64,000 bases of DNA from JACOMS01 sp964352785 (GCA_964352785.1 CAYGTI010000007.1:84618-148617); one strand, 5' to 3'. Shown: positions 34,670 through 44,196, counted from the first letter of the stretch. Numbers and translations are program-made. Notes: generated by a model not told the origin, from the sequence alone.

Positions 34670-35347
34670 TTATGACCAATCAACGACCTTGAAACCCAAA
34701 TGTGCTGCCGCCTCTCCGAGACGGCGACTAGGATGCACAGCAAAGCCATAATCATAAAACTGCATCAAATCGATATCCGAATGACTATCAGAATAAACAG
34801 TCACGGGCGTATGATCGTGCTTAAGAACAGGCGTGACATCAATAAAGGCGCGAACGCGGTTAAGTTTTTCCTCGCCGTAGCAATTCTCGGACGCAAACTC
34901 CGGCAAGAGATAGCCCTCCTCGCTCCATGCCATATTGGTTGCAACATAATAGGGGATATCAAGCAACTTGGCGATGGGCTCGACAATAATATCAACTGCG
35001 GCGCTGGCGATCATGAGGCGGTCGCCCGCCTCGCGGTGGCGTTTGATGGCCCGCAACCCGCCGGGGCGTAGACCTTTTTCAACTTCGCGTTTGGCAAACC
35101 TCCGGGCTTTGAGAATAAGTTTTTCACGGTGCAGCCCCACCATGGCCCACTTCATCATCGCCATTTTTACATCGATACGCGGACGCCGCCCGCGCTTATA
35201 AAGAAACTGAGTCCAGCCGGCACTGAGAAGAAGCGGCAACCAAATGTGAGGTCGGAACTTGACCATCATCCAAACAAACCGCCCCCACGTCCCGCGCCGG
35301 GTCAGCGTGTAATCTAAATCAAAAACGGCAAGTCCATGCTTGGTCAC
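34670..35347 (-). CDS. HAD-IB family phosphatase
   Basis: 225 residues: AVFDLDYTLTRRGTW (motif I, two Asp), MIASAAVDIIVEPIAKLL (motif II Ser), and VTVYSDSHSDIDLMQFYDYG (motif IV), with a cap containing basic and aromatic residues. This SerB-like subfamily includes phosphatases of phospholipid precursors. It is 57 nt downstream of the flippase gene and probably in the same operon, which suggests a lipid or headgroup phosphate as substrate. Confidence 0.88.
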   Translation of the reverse strand: MTKHGLAVFDLDYTLTRRGTWGRFVWMMVKFRPHIWLPLLLSAGWTQFLYKRGRRPRIDVKMAMMKWAMVGLHREKLILKARRFAKREVEKGLRPGGLRAIKRHREAGDRLMIASAAVDIIVEPIAKLLDIPYYVATNMAWSEEGYLLPEFASENCYGEEKLNRVRAFIDVTPVLKHDHTPVTVYSDSHSDIDLMQFYDYGFAVHPSRRLGEAAAHLGFKVVDWS

Positions 35348-35404
35348 GCCTTATATCTCCCACATCAATAAGTCCGGCGGCGCGTTTAACAGAAATTCCT
35401 GTAA

Positions 35405-36793
35405 TCAGGAACCGCCCGGCTGATCTTTAATCTTTTCGTCAGCAATAGTCAGATTAAGCGTCCATTTCGCAGTGATTAAGACGGCTATCACGGCAAAACC
35501 GTTCGCCGTTAGACTAGCCCAACCCGGTGCCATTCTACCTATCGTCGCACTAAAAAGTAAAAAACTTGCTATATAAACAAACAAAGCTGCGCCGCGCACA
35601 TAAATTGCCCGCTCTGGCCGGTTCGCGGCATAGAATATCGGGTAAAGCGGTGATATAACTCCAGTTAGCGCCGCTGCAGGCACCAATAGCGAGGTCAAAG
35701 CCGCCGCTTGAACATAATCCGGCCCAAAAACTCCTCCAATAAGGAACGGCCCGAAAATAAACATCATCAGCGAGAGCAGCAAGCCGACACTTAAAAGAAT
35801 AGCTCCGGCGCGCATGACAATCCGCCAAATTCTTCCGGCATCGCCATGCACCACGAGCTTGGCGAGTTCGGGATATATCACTTGATCCAAGAGCTTGAAC
35901 CCCTCGGACATAAGTTTAGCGACATCGTCCGCAATTTTATACACGCCCGCCCACATTGCACCGAAAACCGCCATAACCAAAAGCAGCGGCAAATGAATCG
36001 TTCCTGTGTCCAAGGTGGAGTCGATATTTGACTTGATGACAAAGGGCCAGAGGCCGGGGCGTGGCCGGAAGAATTTTTGTTTGGCTTTGATGACCGGGCG
36101 AATCAACTTTCGTTTGGCAAGTTCCGCGATCGCCATACATATAAGACCCACATAAGAAATCAATGACGCCAAAAACCAAACGGCCAAAAACCCTTCAATG
36201 CCCCACCCGGCCTGCGCCGCATAAATCGATCCACAAAACCGGATGACCGGCATAATTAAGGCCTCAATAGCGAGAATGGTGAACCTGTCAAAAAGCCTGA
36301 AGACACCAATTGACGTACCGATTTGCCGGGCAAAAATGACAAGACAATACAAAGCAGCATATTCGCGCAGCGTCGCAATATCGAGCCCTTGTCTAGGCTC
36401 CAGTCCTGGAAAACGGGCCGCAAGCCAAACGAAAACCCCGAACAAAAGCGCAGAGGCCAGGTAAGCAAAAACCACAGAGATGAAGTCCAACCTGATACCA
36501 AACTTAATGAGCCGGGCTAGGCCGTCTACATCGTTATTTTTTACGTCGTCCGTGCCAAACCGGATAATGCATTGCCAACTCTGAAAGGTGGCGACCTCTG
36601 AGAAAAACAGCATATAGGCATGCAGGAAAATTACTGTTCCAAATAGAACCGGGTCCAGTGCCTTGGTGGCGATCCACAAGGTTCCGATACCAAAAATCGC
36701 GCCGAGAGCTTTAGCCCCAACCATAAGCCCTGTATTAGCCGCGATGCGTTTGCCCACCGAGCGTGTTGACGTCACGGTAAGGTCGGCGCTCAT
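35405..36793 (-). CDS. MATE/Wzx-like flippase (oligosaccharide flippase superfamily)
   Basis: 462 residues with about 12 to 14 membrane helices and the Wzx-type N-terminus (KRIAANTGLMVGAKALGAIFGIGTLWIATKALDP). Such proteins flip lipid-linked sugars or lipids across the inner membrane. Its start overlaps the stop of the NTP-transferase gene (ATGA), so they are co-translated. In this setting a lipid intermediate is a plausible cargo. Confidence 0.88.
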   Translation of the reverse strand: MSADLTVTSTRSVGKRIAANTGLMVGAKALGAIFGIGTLWIATKALDPVLFGTVIFLHAYMLFFSEVATFQSWQCIIRFGTDDVKNNDVDGLARLIKFGIRLDFISVVFAYLASALLFGVFVWLAARFPGLEPRQGLDIATLREYAALYCLVIFARQIGTSIGVFRLFDRFTILAIEALIMPVIRFCGSIYAAQAGWGIEGFLAVWFLASLISYVGLICMAIAELAKRKLIRPVIKAKQKFFRPRPGLWPFVIKSNIDSTLDTGTIHLPLLLVMAVFGAMWAGVYKIADDVAKLMSEGFKLLDQVIYPELAKLVVHGDAGRIWRIVMRAGAILLSVGLLLSLMMFIFGPFLIGGVFGPDYVQAAALTSLLVPAAALTGVISPLYPIFYAANRPERAIYVRGAALFVYIASFLLFSATIGRMAPGWASLTANGFAVIAVLITAKWTLNLTIADEKIKDQPGGS

Positions 36794-37542
36794 GAGTCCC
36801 GGGTGCGTAAAATTTGCTCCACCAGAACCTTGTCGGACGGTTTGTCCACATCAATTGCCGCTTCGGCAAACGGCAGGATCACAGCTTTAGCCGTCATGCC
36901 GAGACGCTTGGAGCCATATTGAAACGCACCGTTCATCGAGAGGCGGCCTGTGATGTAACTGAGCAATACGCCCCAACCGATACTGGCGGCGAGACGCACT
37001 GGGCGTTTGCGAAAATGTTGTGCGCGGCGCCAAAACCTGATGGCTTCGAGGCCTTTGTTGTTGGCAATATAAAACAAGTTACACCCGGAAACGGATCGGT
37101 CACTAAATGTCAAATACGTCCGCTTCACATGCGGGTAAGCGGGCTGAATGACCGTCTTATCGGCAAGGCCTACGCAAACGTCTGCGCCTGATTGTTGGGA
37201 TTGTTCTATAAAGGACGTAATCATGTCAGGCGTTAGCAGCGGATGATCACAGGTCGTCATCAAGACCGGCAGCTTAATGCCCGCCTCCAGCGCGGCCAAC
37301 GCGCTTCCGGCAGGCCCAGGGGCGCTCGGGGACTGCACGAGGCGCGCATCATAACCCGCATCAAAACCACTCACATGGTAAGGCGCTGCAAGCCCCCCCA
37401 TATCAAGAGCCTGCAAAACATAATCAATCATGGGGCGGCCATTGATCGGAATAACCGCCTTTCGCTCTACGCCTGCCTCCTCACACAGCAGGTCAACAAC
37501 GCCTTCGCGCTGGCCCGCCAGTATCAAAACAGACACGTTCAT
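36790..37542 (-). CDS. MobA-like NTP transferase
   Basis: 250 residues with the nucleotidyltransferase fold: SVLILAGQREG (a modified version of the LAGGxSxRxG loop), KAVIPINGRPMIDYVLQAL, PVLMTTCDHPLL (metal-binding Asp) and a C-terminal AAIDVDKPSDKVLVEQIL. It should transfer a nucleotide to a phosphorylated substrate, such as a sugar or polyol phosphate. Overlaps the preceding GNAT stop and the following flippase start, so it belongs to that operon; the glycine-rich loop is atypical. Confidence 0.82.
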   Translation of the reverse strand: MNVSVLILAGQREGVVDLLCEEAGVERKAVIPINGRPMIDYVLQALDMGGLAAPYHVSGFDAGYDARLVQSPSAPGPAGSALAALEAGIKLPVLMTTCDHPLLTPDMITSFIEQSQQSGADVCVGLADKTVIQPAYPHVKRTYLTFSDRSVSGCNLFYIANNKGLEAIRFWRRAQHFRKRPVRLAASIGWGVLLSYITGRLSMNGAFQYGSKRLGMTAKAVILPFAEAAIDVDKPSDKVLVEQILRTRDS

Positions 37543-38687
37543 AAGGTTTTCTCATACATCCGGTAGGTCTTGTATTTTTTCGCGCTGGCCTGCTCGCAAA
37601 TACGCACCATACTTTGATTATCTTCTAGAACCCAAGAGAGTTCACAATGGGTGAAGCCCTTTTTACGGCCGGCCTCAAACACGGTCTCGCAGAGCTTGGC
37701 GACAAGCGCGAGGCCTTTGCGGTTATTGTGATAGGATTTTCGCAACCCCATCAGTGGAATACGGGCTTGTTTTACGCCTGTGACTTTAAGCCGAGTCAGC
37801 AGCTTCGCCCATCCTAGCGGCAACAGCTTTCCATCAAGATCATGAACTGCGGAATTAAGATCGGGAATCATCCAAATATAGGCCACAGCCTCACCGTCAA
37901 TTTCCCCGACCCAGAAACCTTCTTTGAAAATAATCGGGCGAATGTCTTTGGCCATATGCGTGATCTGTGCATCGGAAAATGGAATATAGCCCCAGTTCTC
38001 TGACCATGCATCGTTGAAAATATCCATCACCAAACGGACTTCTTCAAAAAACTTGCCCGCTCGCAAGGGCCGCACAACAATGCTGGGGTCTCTATCTGCC
38101 ATCTTGACCATCATTTGTGTTGGGCGCGGGCGGGGATACCCGGCATGAAGATCAGCTTGAAAGGCATACATATCCACTGCTTTGGTCAGTCCAAAATCTT
38201 CGATCATTTTTTGATAATCAGAACGGCCATAGGGCATCATCATGACGGGTGGCGTCTCAAATCCGTCAACCAAGAGTCCACATTCATCATTTACGCTCCA
38301 TTGGGACGGACCGATCATGCGCTGCATATTTTTATGTTTGAGCCAATTCTGGGCTGTGTTCAGCAATGCCTCACCAACATCATCATCGGCAATACAGTCA
38401 AAAAATCCAAAATGCCCGGCTCCGTCATTGTGGATCCTCAGATGCACATGATTAATAAAGGCCGCAATCCGCCCGACAACCGCGCCGCCGCGCCGTGCGA
38501 GGAAACAAGCCCTCTCATAATCAACGAGCGCCGGGTTGGCTTTTTCCGACATGTGATCTGTGCGCTCCATACGCAAGGGCGGCCGCCAGTGCGGCTCCCC
38601 CCGGTAGAGATCGTATGGAAAATCAATGAACGCCGCTTTATCTGCGTCGGTCTCAACTTTCAATATGTTTAAACTTGGCGCGGTCAC
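37539..38687 (-). CDS. GNAT-superfamily acyltransferase, candidate bacterial ceramide synthase
   Basis: About 382 residues from GTG 38687 (GGTGGAG just upstream; an ATG 18 nt earlier is also possible). Two GNAT-like halves: DFPYDLYRGEPHWRPPLR, ACFLARRGGAVVGRIAAFINH (acetyl/acyl-CoA core strand), IGPSQWSVNDECGLLVDGF, and a second core with GFWVGEIDGEAVAYIWMIPDLN and KGFTHCELSWVLEDNQSM. Proteins of this shape are often mis-annotated as dATP pyrophosphohydrolase. The Caulobacter ceramide synthase bCerS is reported to be of this GNAT type. Ceramide-synthase function here is inferred from family shape and neighbours. Confidence 0.8.
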   Translation of the reverse strand: MTAPSLNILKVETDADKAAFIDFPYDLYRGEPHWRPPLRMERTDHMSEKANPALVDYERACFLARRGGAVVGRIAAFINHVHLRIHNDGAGHFGFFDCIADDDVGEALLNTAQNWLKHKNMQRMIGPSQWSVNDECGLLVDGFETPPVMMMPYGRSDYQKMIEDFGLTKAVDMYAFQADLHAGYPRPRPTQMMVKMADRDPSIVVRPLRAGKFFEEVRLVMDIFNDAWSENWGYIPFSDAQITHMAKDIRPIIFKEGFWVGEIDGEAVAYIWMIPDLNSAVHDLDGKLLPLGWAKLLTRLKVTGVKQARIPLMGLRKSYHNNRKGLALVAKLCETVFEAGRKKGFTHCELSWVLEDNQSMVRICEQASAKKYKTYRMYEKTL

Positions 38688-38907
38688 ACACTCTCCACCC
38701 TTCACATAAGGCGCGTTTTCTGACCATATTACGCCGCAACGTCAACTCAAATGACAGACAGACGTATATCTAATAGATCACACAGGCCCAAAAAAGACCT
38801 TCAATTTAGAGCAAAATATCGTAAACACCGCCCATTGGGTTGCCAGCTTCGCATGAGTGTGTCACGCCCGGTCAATAATACAATAAACCAACTGCGCGTA
38901 AAACCCT

Positions 38908-40113
38908 ATGGGCCGTCTCAACCAATATTTATTTAAAAGGTCTGCCATCAATATTGGTGGCCTGATTGTTTTCGCGATTGCGGTTCTGCTGCTTGAGCGC
39001 CTACTGCGGATATTTGAAGTCGTTTCTAACTCCGTGAATCCGGCAAGCGATGCGACCTCCATGATCGTCAACCTGCTACCGCACTATCTAGGGATTGCCG
39101 TCCCGATGGCGCTTTTGCTCGGCGTTATCATCACAGTAGATCGATTTAGCCGCTCCAGTGAGATAACGGCGGCCATGGGCGCAGGCATATCTCTGCTCCA
39201 TATGACGAAACCGTTTTTACTTATTGCTCTATTTTTTGCCGGCTTGTCGCTTTTCATCGAAGGCTACATGCAGCCGATTGGCCGTTATAATTACCGGCAG
39301 GTCGAGCACATGATCAAACAGCAATCCTTTACGGCCGCCTTACGCGAAGGAACATTTACGCCCGTCGGTAACCGTACCTTTTTTGCCGGAACGGAGAAAC
39401 CGGGCAATGCGATTGGCCCGATATTTATATACGAAAAACTGTTCAAAGATGGCGTTCCGGCAGGCGTTCGTATCACAACAGCTGCCGAGGGGCAGCTTAG
39501 CGTTCGCGAGCAAACCAATGAGCCTGTCCTAAGGCTCGCTGCGGGACAGACTTATCAAATCCTGCAAAGCCGGCAGCTTGACGGTGATTTCAGCTTCGAA
39601 GCTAGCAACATTGCCGGAGCAGCGTCGCATAAAAACTTCAGAGTGCGCGGCGAGGATGAACGCGAGCTGACTTCTGTTGAGCTGTTTAAAAACCGCAAAG
39701 GCGAGTTTTTTGGCAACATCGAAACATCTGTGAATAATGCTGCTCTTCACCTGCGCCTCGCCCGCGCTGCTTTGTTTCTTATCCTGCCATTCATCGCCGT
39801 CCCATTTGGGCTAAACTATGGGCGAAACCCGTCATCTGCAGGCATATTTATCGGCGTTGTGCTGTTGGTATCTTTGCAAAAAGCGCTTGAGTTTGGACAA
39901 AGCATGGGGGCAAATGGTCTCGTCGCGCCGTGGATGGGTATTTGGCCCATCATCGGCGTAACCGCCGCCTTTGCAGTTTATGTTTTTTGGAAAAGTGCCT
40001 ACAAAATGAGCCAGCCGCCATTAACAGCGATCTCGCTCTACATTGCCCACATCACAGAACTTATCACACATAAAGCCGTGAACTTTCGCAAAAAATTTGC
40101 TGAATCTTTCTAA
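38908..40113 (+). CDS. lptF: LptF/LptG-family permease (first of pair)
   Basis: 401 residues: three N-terminal membrane helices (about 15-35, 55-75 and 95-115), a large periplasmic beta-jellyroll (about 125-285), and three C-terminal helices ending near 370. LLPHYLGIAVPMALLLGVI and the coupling segment FSRSSEITAAMGAGISLLHM are typical YjgP/YjgQ motifs. With LptG and LptB it pulls LPS (or a related lipid) from the inner membrane. Its stop overlaps the lptG start (TAATG). Its cargo may be LPS or the lipid made by the adjacent genes. Confidence 0.93.
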   Translation: MGRLNQYLFKRSAINIGGLIVFAIAVLLLERLLRIFEVVSNSVNPASDATSMIVNLLPHYLGIAVPMALLLGVIITVDRFSRSSEITAAMGAGISLLHMTKPFLLIALFFAGLSLFIEGYMQPIGRYNYRQVEHMIKQQSFTAALREGTFTPVGNRTFFAGTEKPGNAIGPIFIYEKLFKDGVPAGVRITTAAEGQLSVREQTNEPVLRLAAGQTYQILQSRQLDGDFSFEASNIAGAASHKNFRVRGEDERELTSVELFKNRKGEFFGNIETSVNNAALHLRLARAALFLILPFIAVPFGLNYGRNPSSAGIFIGVVLLVSLQKALEFGQSMGANGLVAPWMGIWPIIGVTAAFAVYVFWKSAYKMSQPPLTAISLYIAHITELITHKAVNFRKKFAESF

Positions 40114-41207
40114 TGTGGAGTTTTCTCACATACCTCTCCAAAAGCTTTCTAACCATATGGTTGACCACGGTGTTTGGCTTTCTGGTGCTTATTGGCCTGC
40201 TCGACTCGCTTGCCAATGGAGGCGATATTCTAGCGGAGGGCGGAAACTTCATAGAGACGTTCCGGTACATGGCATACCGGGCTCCGGTTATCTTTGATCG
40301 CATTTTTATGTTTACGCTGGTCGTTGCAATGCTCTTAGTCTTTGTGCGCCTAATCCGCAGTCATGAACTTGTCGCCCTTCTGGGTTTTGGCATCTCGGTT
40401 CCCAAACAAATTGCACTTTTAGCCCCAATTGTGATCCTGACCAGCGCGGCATCTGTAACAGTCATAAACTTTGCTATGCCGCCTGCGGTTCGCGCTCTGC
40501 AAGCGTGGGGTATTGGTGAGTATAAAATCAAAAGCGTGTCACCGAAAAACCCGCTTTGGATGGAAGATAGCGGTAAAATCGTGCGCGTCTCCGCCCGCCT
40601 TGGCATGAATACCCTTGCCAATCTTGAGCTCTTCACCCGGGATGCGAACGGCATTGTGTCAACCGCGTTGTGGGCAGACCGCGCTATTTTCGACGGCAAA
40701 AGCTGGACACTGTATAACGTGCAAACCCTGCCCATTGAAGGCTCAAACGGAGAGCCCCGCATGGCCCTGCGCGAGATCAATCCCATCCCGTGGGAGACCA
40801 ACCAAACTCCGGCCTCGATTGCCCGTCTCGCTGCTGAGCCCAGAGATTTATCAGTCCGGGATATGCGGAACTTTCGCGAAAGGGGAAACTCCGGCAGTAA
40901 ACCGCGTTTTGCCTATGGGTTCTGGTTTTTGCACCGTATCACCCGTCCTTTGGCGGCGCTTATTCTACTGCTCTGCGCGGTACCGATTATGCAGCGCACA
41001 GGGCGCGAGGATAATGGCGACAAAGCGCTGATAGTCGGCATCACACTCGGATTCATTTTCTTAATTATTGACGGCGCTATGGCGACATTTGCCACATCGG
41101 GCGGCATAGCTGTTGGCAGCGCTATAGCCTTACCGCTCTGTCTCTTCGCCTTGTTAGGGGCGTTCCTTTGCATCCGTACCGAGAGCCTCGGCGGCGGAGC
41201 CTCCTGA
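40113..41207 (+). CDS. lptG: LptG-family permease (second of pair)
   Basis: 364 residues, same six-helix plus periplasmic-jellyroll architecture as its neighbour: LTIWLTTVFGFLVLIGLLDSL, RLIRSHELVALLGFGISVPKQIALLAP as coupling helix, periplasmic LPIEGSNGEPRMALRE, and C-terminal helices with HRITRPLAALILLLCAVPIM. Start overlaps lptF, and its TGA overlaps the ATG of the lipid-kinase gene, so lptF-lptG-kinase-nucleotidyltransferase form one coupled unit. Confidence 0.93.
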   Translation: MWSFLTYLSKSFLTIWLTTVFGFLVLIGLLDSLANGGDILAEGGNFIETFRYMAYRAPVIFDRIFMFTLVVAMLLVFVRLIRSHELVALLGFGISVPKQIALLAPIVILTSAASVTVINFAMPPAVRALQAWGIGEYKIKSVSPKNPLWMEDSGKIVRVSARLGMNTLANLELFTRDANGIVSTALWADRAIFDGKSWTLYNVQTLPIEGSNGEPRMALREINPIPWETNQTPASIARLAAEPRDLSVRDMRNFRERGNSGSKPRFAYGFWFLHRITRPLAALILLLCAVPIMQRTGREDNGDKALIVGITLGFIFLIIDGAMATFATSGGIAVGSAIALPLCLFALLGAFLCIRTESLGGGAS

Positions 41208-42142
41208 TGGACAGACTTTTTATCGTCAATGAGCAGAGCCAAGCCGTTAAAACCAAAGGCTCCGTGCTCAAAGGGGTGTCTCCTCATGCCGCAACGGATG
41301 TTATCAGCGTCGCCGATTTTTCAGACATTGCGGACTTGGTGTCACGCGCCGCACAGTCCGGCTGCAAATGGGTGTTTATCGAGGGCGGAGACGGCACCGT
41401 GCACGGGGTAATGACCGCCTTTTTGCAGCAACGCGCCGCCTTTAAAACCTTTCCGCAATTTACGCTACTACCGGGCGGTATGACCAACCAAGTCTCGCGT
41501 AATATCGGGCTTCGCCGCGCCGCGCCTGCGCAAGTTGAAGCCCTTATTAAAACCGGAGACGGAAAACGTTATGAAACGCCGCTGCTTGAGCTGGATATCA
41601 AAGGCGCGCCGCCGCAATTCGGTTTTCTTTTCTCGACGGGCGGCATTCCAACTGCCACAGAATATTGCGTCACCAAAATGTATGACCGCGGCGTTGGCGG
41701 CGCGGCGGCTGTGGCCGCAACTATCCTACGCGGCGTGGCAGGGTCTGAAAAAATCCGTAATGATATGATGCCACCTTCCCCGATAAAACTGCATGTTTCG
41801 GGTAACCAAACGCAAACCCGCATAGACGAGACGCATCTGGCCAGCATCGTGACGACCCTACCCGGCTTAATGCTCGGTCTTGACCCCTTTTGGGGCGCGG
41901 GCAGCGGGCCGCTTCGTTTAACTTACGCGCGGGCAGACGCGCGGCGACTTTTGCAAAACGCCGTCACCATATGGATGGGCCGGAAAAACCAAAACCGATC
42001 AAAAGATGGATTTGAGAGCTTTACGGCTGACGTTCTGGATTATGTCTATTCCGGGCCTGCCGTGCTTGACGGAGAACCCGTTAAGCTCCCTCACGGCGAG
42101 TTAACGCTTCGCGCAACGCAGCCCGTGAGCTTCATCGCATGA
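41207..42142 (+). CDS. Diacylglycerol-kinase-fold lipid kinase
   Basis: 311 residues: FIEGGDGTVHGVMTAFL is the GGDGT nucleotide-binding motif of the DagK/ceramide/sphingosine kinase fold, and LLPGGMTNQVSRNIGL the following PxGxxN-like motif. The C-terminal beta-sandwich is present (FGFLFSTGGIP). Caulobacter uses a kinase of this fold as its ceramide kinase. Translationally coupled to lptG before it and to a nucleotidyltransferase after it, suggesting phosphorylation of a lipid that is then activated and exported. Confidence 0.85.
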   Translation: MDRLFIVNEQSQAVKTKGSVLKGVSPHAATDVISVADFSDIADLVSRAAQSGCKWVFIEGGDGTVHGVMTAFLQQRAAFKTFPQFTLLPGGMTNQVSRNIGLRRAAPAQVEALIKTGDGKRYETPLLELDIKGAPPQFGFLFSTGGIPTATEYCVTKMYDRGVGGAAAVAATILRGVAGSEKIRNDMMPPSPIKLHVSGNQTQTRIDETHLASIVTTLPGLMLGLDPFWGAGSGPLRLTYARADARRLLQNAVTIWMGRKNQNRSKDGFESFTADVLDYVYSGPAVLDGEPVKLPHGELTLRATQPVSFIA

Positions 42143-43065
42143 CAGACCCGCTGATTAATATCCTGAAACGCGAACAAATGACGGCAAGCGCGCGGGTTAA
42201 AACCGTGTGCGAGGACATATCCGCCCGGCATCCCGGCCGGGTTTTAGCTTTCATCTATTACGGCTCTTCCCTGCGCGATATGGACGATCCGGAAAAAATG
42301 CTGGATTTCTATGTAATCGTCGATGGCTACCGCAAAACCCATAAAAACCCGATCCGCGCCGCATTAAACGCGTTGATCCCGCCCGCCGTTTATTACCACG
42401 AAATGGGGCACGCGGACGGAGTACTGACGACCTGTAAATACTCGCTCATGTCCATCAAAGCCTTTGAAAACAGGTGTAGCCCGCGCGCGCTTCTGTCGAT
42501 GACGTGGGGCCGATTTTCCCAGCCTTGTATTATTTTATTCCCAGTGAGCCAAGACGTCGAAGCGCGGCTGTTCAGTGCCCGTGCGAGGGCTGTCCGGCAC
42601 ATGGCCGCACAGACAGCGCCTCTCTTTGAAGGCCCTGTTTCGTCTACAAATTTTTGGGCGCGCGGATTTCGGGAAAGTTACCGCACAGAACTAAGGCCTG
42701 AGAGTTCCGAAGGCCGCTCGGTAGAGATCGTTGAAAAATACGCCGCTCGCTATACCAATATCCTCGGCGTTTTATACGGCCCGCCCAATAAGCAAAGTTT
42801 GTATACTTTCCCGCAAGCATCGGCGCTCACGCGGCTACACTGCCAATTAAAATGGTTCATGCGCCGTCTCTTGGGCAAGCCGCTCGGCGGCATCCGCGTC
42901 CTTAACAGCGCGGCAACATTTGACGGTGGTTTGGATTATGTACTGCGCAAGCTCTCGCGCCACTCCGGCGTGACCATCGAAGTGACGGCCTCGCAGCGCC
43001 GTCACCCTCTATTGTGGTCGCCTGTTTTAGCTTGGAAACTTTACCGCAAAGGCGCGTTTCGTTAG
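42139..43065 (+). CDS. Tam41/MMP37-like nucleotidyltransferase
   Basis: 308 residues. YYGSSLR ... KMLDFYVIVDGY (about 33-56) is a GS-x-D-x-V-D nucleotidyltransferase motif laid out as in Tam41, the mitochondrial CDP-diacylglycerol synthase. PAVYYHEM and CKYSLMSIKAF follow at the positions where Tam41 has conserved residues. The C-terminal half is helical and basic. If the family match holds it would transfer CMP to a phosphorylated lipid made by the kinase upstream (ATGA overlap). The match is by eye. Confidence 0.55.
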   Translation: MTDPLINILKREQMTASARVKTVCEDISARHPGRVLAFIYYGSSLRDMDDPEKMLDFYVIVDGYRKTHKNPIRAALNALIPPAVYYHEMGHADGVLTTCKYSLMSIKAFENRCSPRALLSMTWGRFSQPCIILFPVSQDVEARLFSARARAVRHMAAQTAPLFEGPVSSTNFWARGFRESYRTELRPESSEGRSVEIVEKYAARYTNILGVLYGPPNKQSLYTFPQASALTRLHCQLKWFMRRLLGKPLGGIRVLNSAATFDGGLDYVLRKLSRHSGVTIEVTASQRRHPLLWSPVLAWKLYRKGAFR

Positions 43066-43083
43066 CTTCTACAGACTGCTCTC

Positions 43084-44196
43084 TTACAAGCAGCTCTTGG
43101 GCGCGACAGTCTCAATCCCTAGCGCTTCGCCCACGGCGGCGTAAGTCAGCTTGCCATTACAAACATTCAGTCCGGCGAGAAGATGCGGATCAGATTTGAG
43201 AGCCTTTTTCCAACCCAGGCGCGCAATATTTTTCGCGTGACCCAGCGTCGCTGCGTTCAGCGCGTAAGTGGACGTGCGCGCCACTGCGCCCGGCATATTG
43301 GCGACGCAATAATGCACAACACCGTCCACCACATAGGTCGGAGCATCATGCGTCGTCGCTTTGGAGGTCTCAAAACACCCGCCTTGGTCAATGGCTACGT
43401 CAACGAGCACACTGCCGTCTAGCATAATTTTGAGCATATCACGCGTAACCACTTTTGGCGCAGCCGCGCCGTGAACCAACACAGCGCCGATAACCATATC
43501 CGCAGTCTTTAAAAGTTCTTCTAGTACGGCTGGCGTCGAGCGAACCACTTTGGCACGCGAGCCGAAATGATAGGACAGACGCTCCATAACTGTATTGGAG
43601 CGCTCTAAAATAGTCACGTCAGCTTGGAGGCCTACGGCCATTTGCGCCGCGTTAAAACCAACATCACCGCCGCCAATAATGATCACTTTGGCAGGGGCCA
43701 CGCCAGGAACGCCGCCGAGTAAAACGCCCCGCCCGCCGCCGTTTTTCTGTAAGGCTGCTGCGCCGACCTGAATCGATAAACGGCCTGCAACTTGGCTCAT
43801 GGGTTTAAGGAGTGGCAATCCGCCATTCGCGTCCGTAACAGTTTCATAAGCAATGCACACAGCCCCTGAATTAATCAGGTCATGTGTCTGCTCAGGGTCC
43901 GGAGCCAGGTGCAGATATGTGTAAAGAATTTGGCCAGAGCGAAGCATTGCGCGCTCAGCGGCTTGTGGCTCTTTGACTTTGATAACCATCTCTGCGCGAG
44001 CAAAGACCTCAGCCGCCGTATCAACAATCTGCGCGCCTGCACCGACATAGGCCTCGTCAGATGCGCCAATACCGTCCCCAGCACCTTTTTCGACGAGCAC
44101 GCTTTGATCCATTTGAACAAGTTCGGCCACGCTTTCCGGCGTTAGGCCAACGCGGTATTCATGATTTTTGATTTCCTTGGGTACACCGATAAGCAT
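43084..44196 (-). CDS. ald: Alanine dehydrogenase
   Basis: NAD-dependent oxidative deamination of L-alanine to pyruvate. 370 residues: MLIGVPKEIKNHEYRVGLTP, KVKEPQ, GGVPGVAPAKVIIIGGGDVGFNAAQMAVGL (Rossmann loop), and DVAIDQGGCFETSKATTHDAP with catalytic residues. ATG 44196 has GGGAGG at good distance. Divergent from an Lrp-type regulator, the classic ald/aldR arrangement. Confidence 0.96.
   Translation of the reverse strand: MLIGVPKEIKNHEYRVGLTPESVAELVQMDQSVLVEKGAGDGIGASDEAYVGAGAQIVDTAAEVFARAEMVIKVKEPQAAERAMLRSGQILYTYLHLAPDPEQTHDLINSGAVCIAYETVTDANGGLPLLKPMSQVAGRLSIQVGAAALQKNGGGRGVLLGGVPGVAPAKVIIIGGGDVGFNAAQMAVGLQADVTILERSNTVMERLSYHFGSRAKVVRSTPAVLEELLKTADMVIGAVLVHGAAAPKVVTRDMLKIMLDGSVLVDVAIDQGGCFETSKATTHDAPTYVVDGVVHYCVANMPGAVARTSTYALNAATLGHAKNIARLGWKKALKSDPHLLAGLNVCNGKLTYAAVGEALGIETVAPKSCL

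Noticed and set aside
36790..37542. Molybdenum cofactor guanylyltransferase MobA
   Set aside because: The nucleotide loop is altered, no molybdenum-cofactor genes are near, and it is translationally coupled to lipid-related genes.
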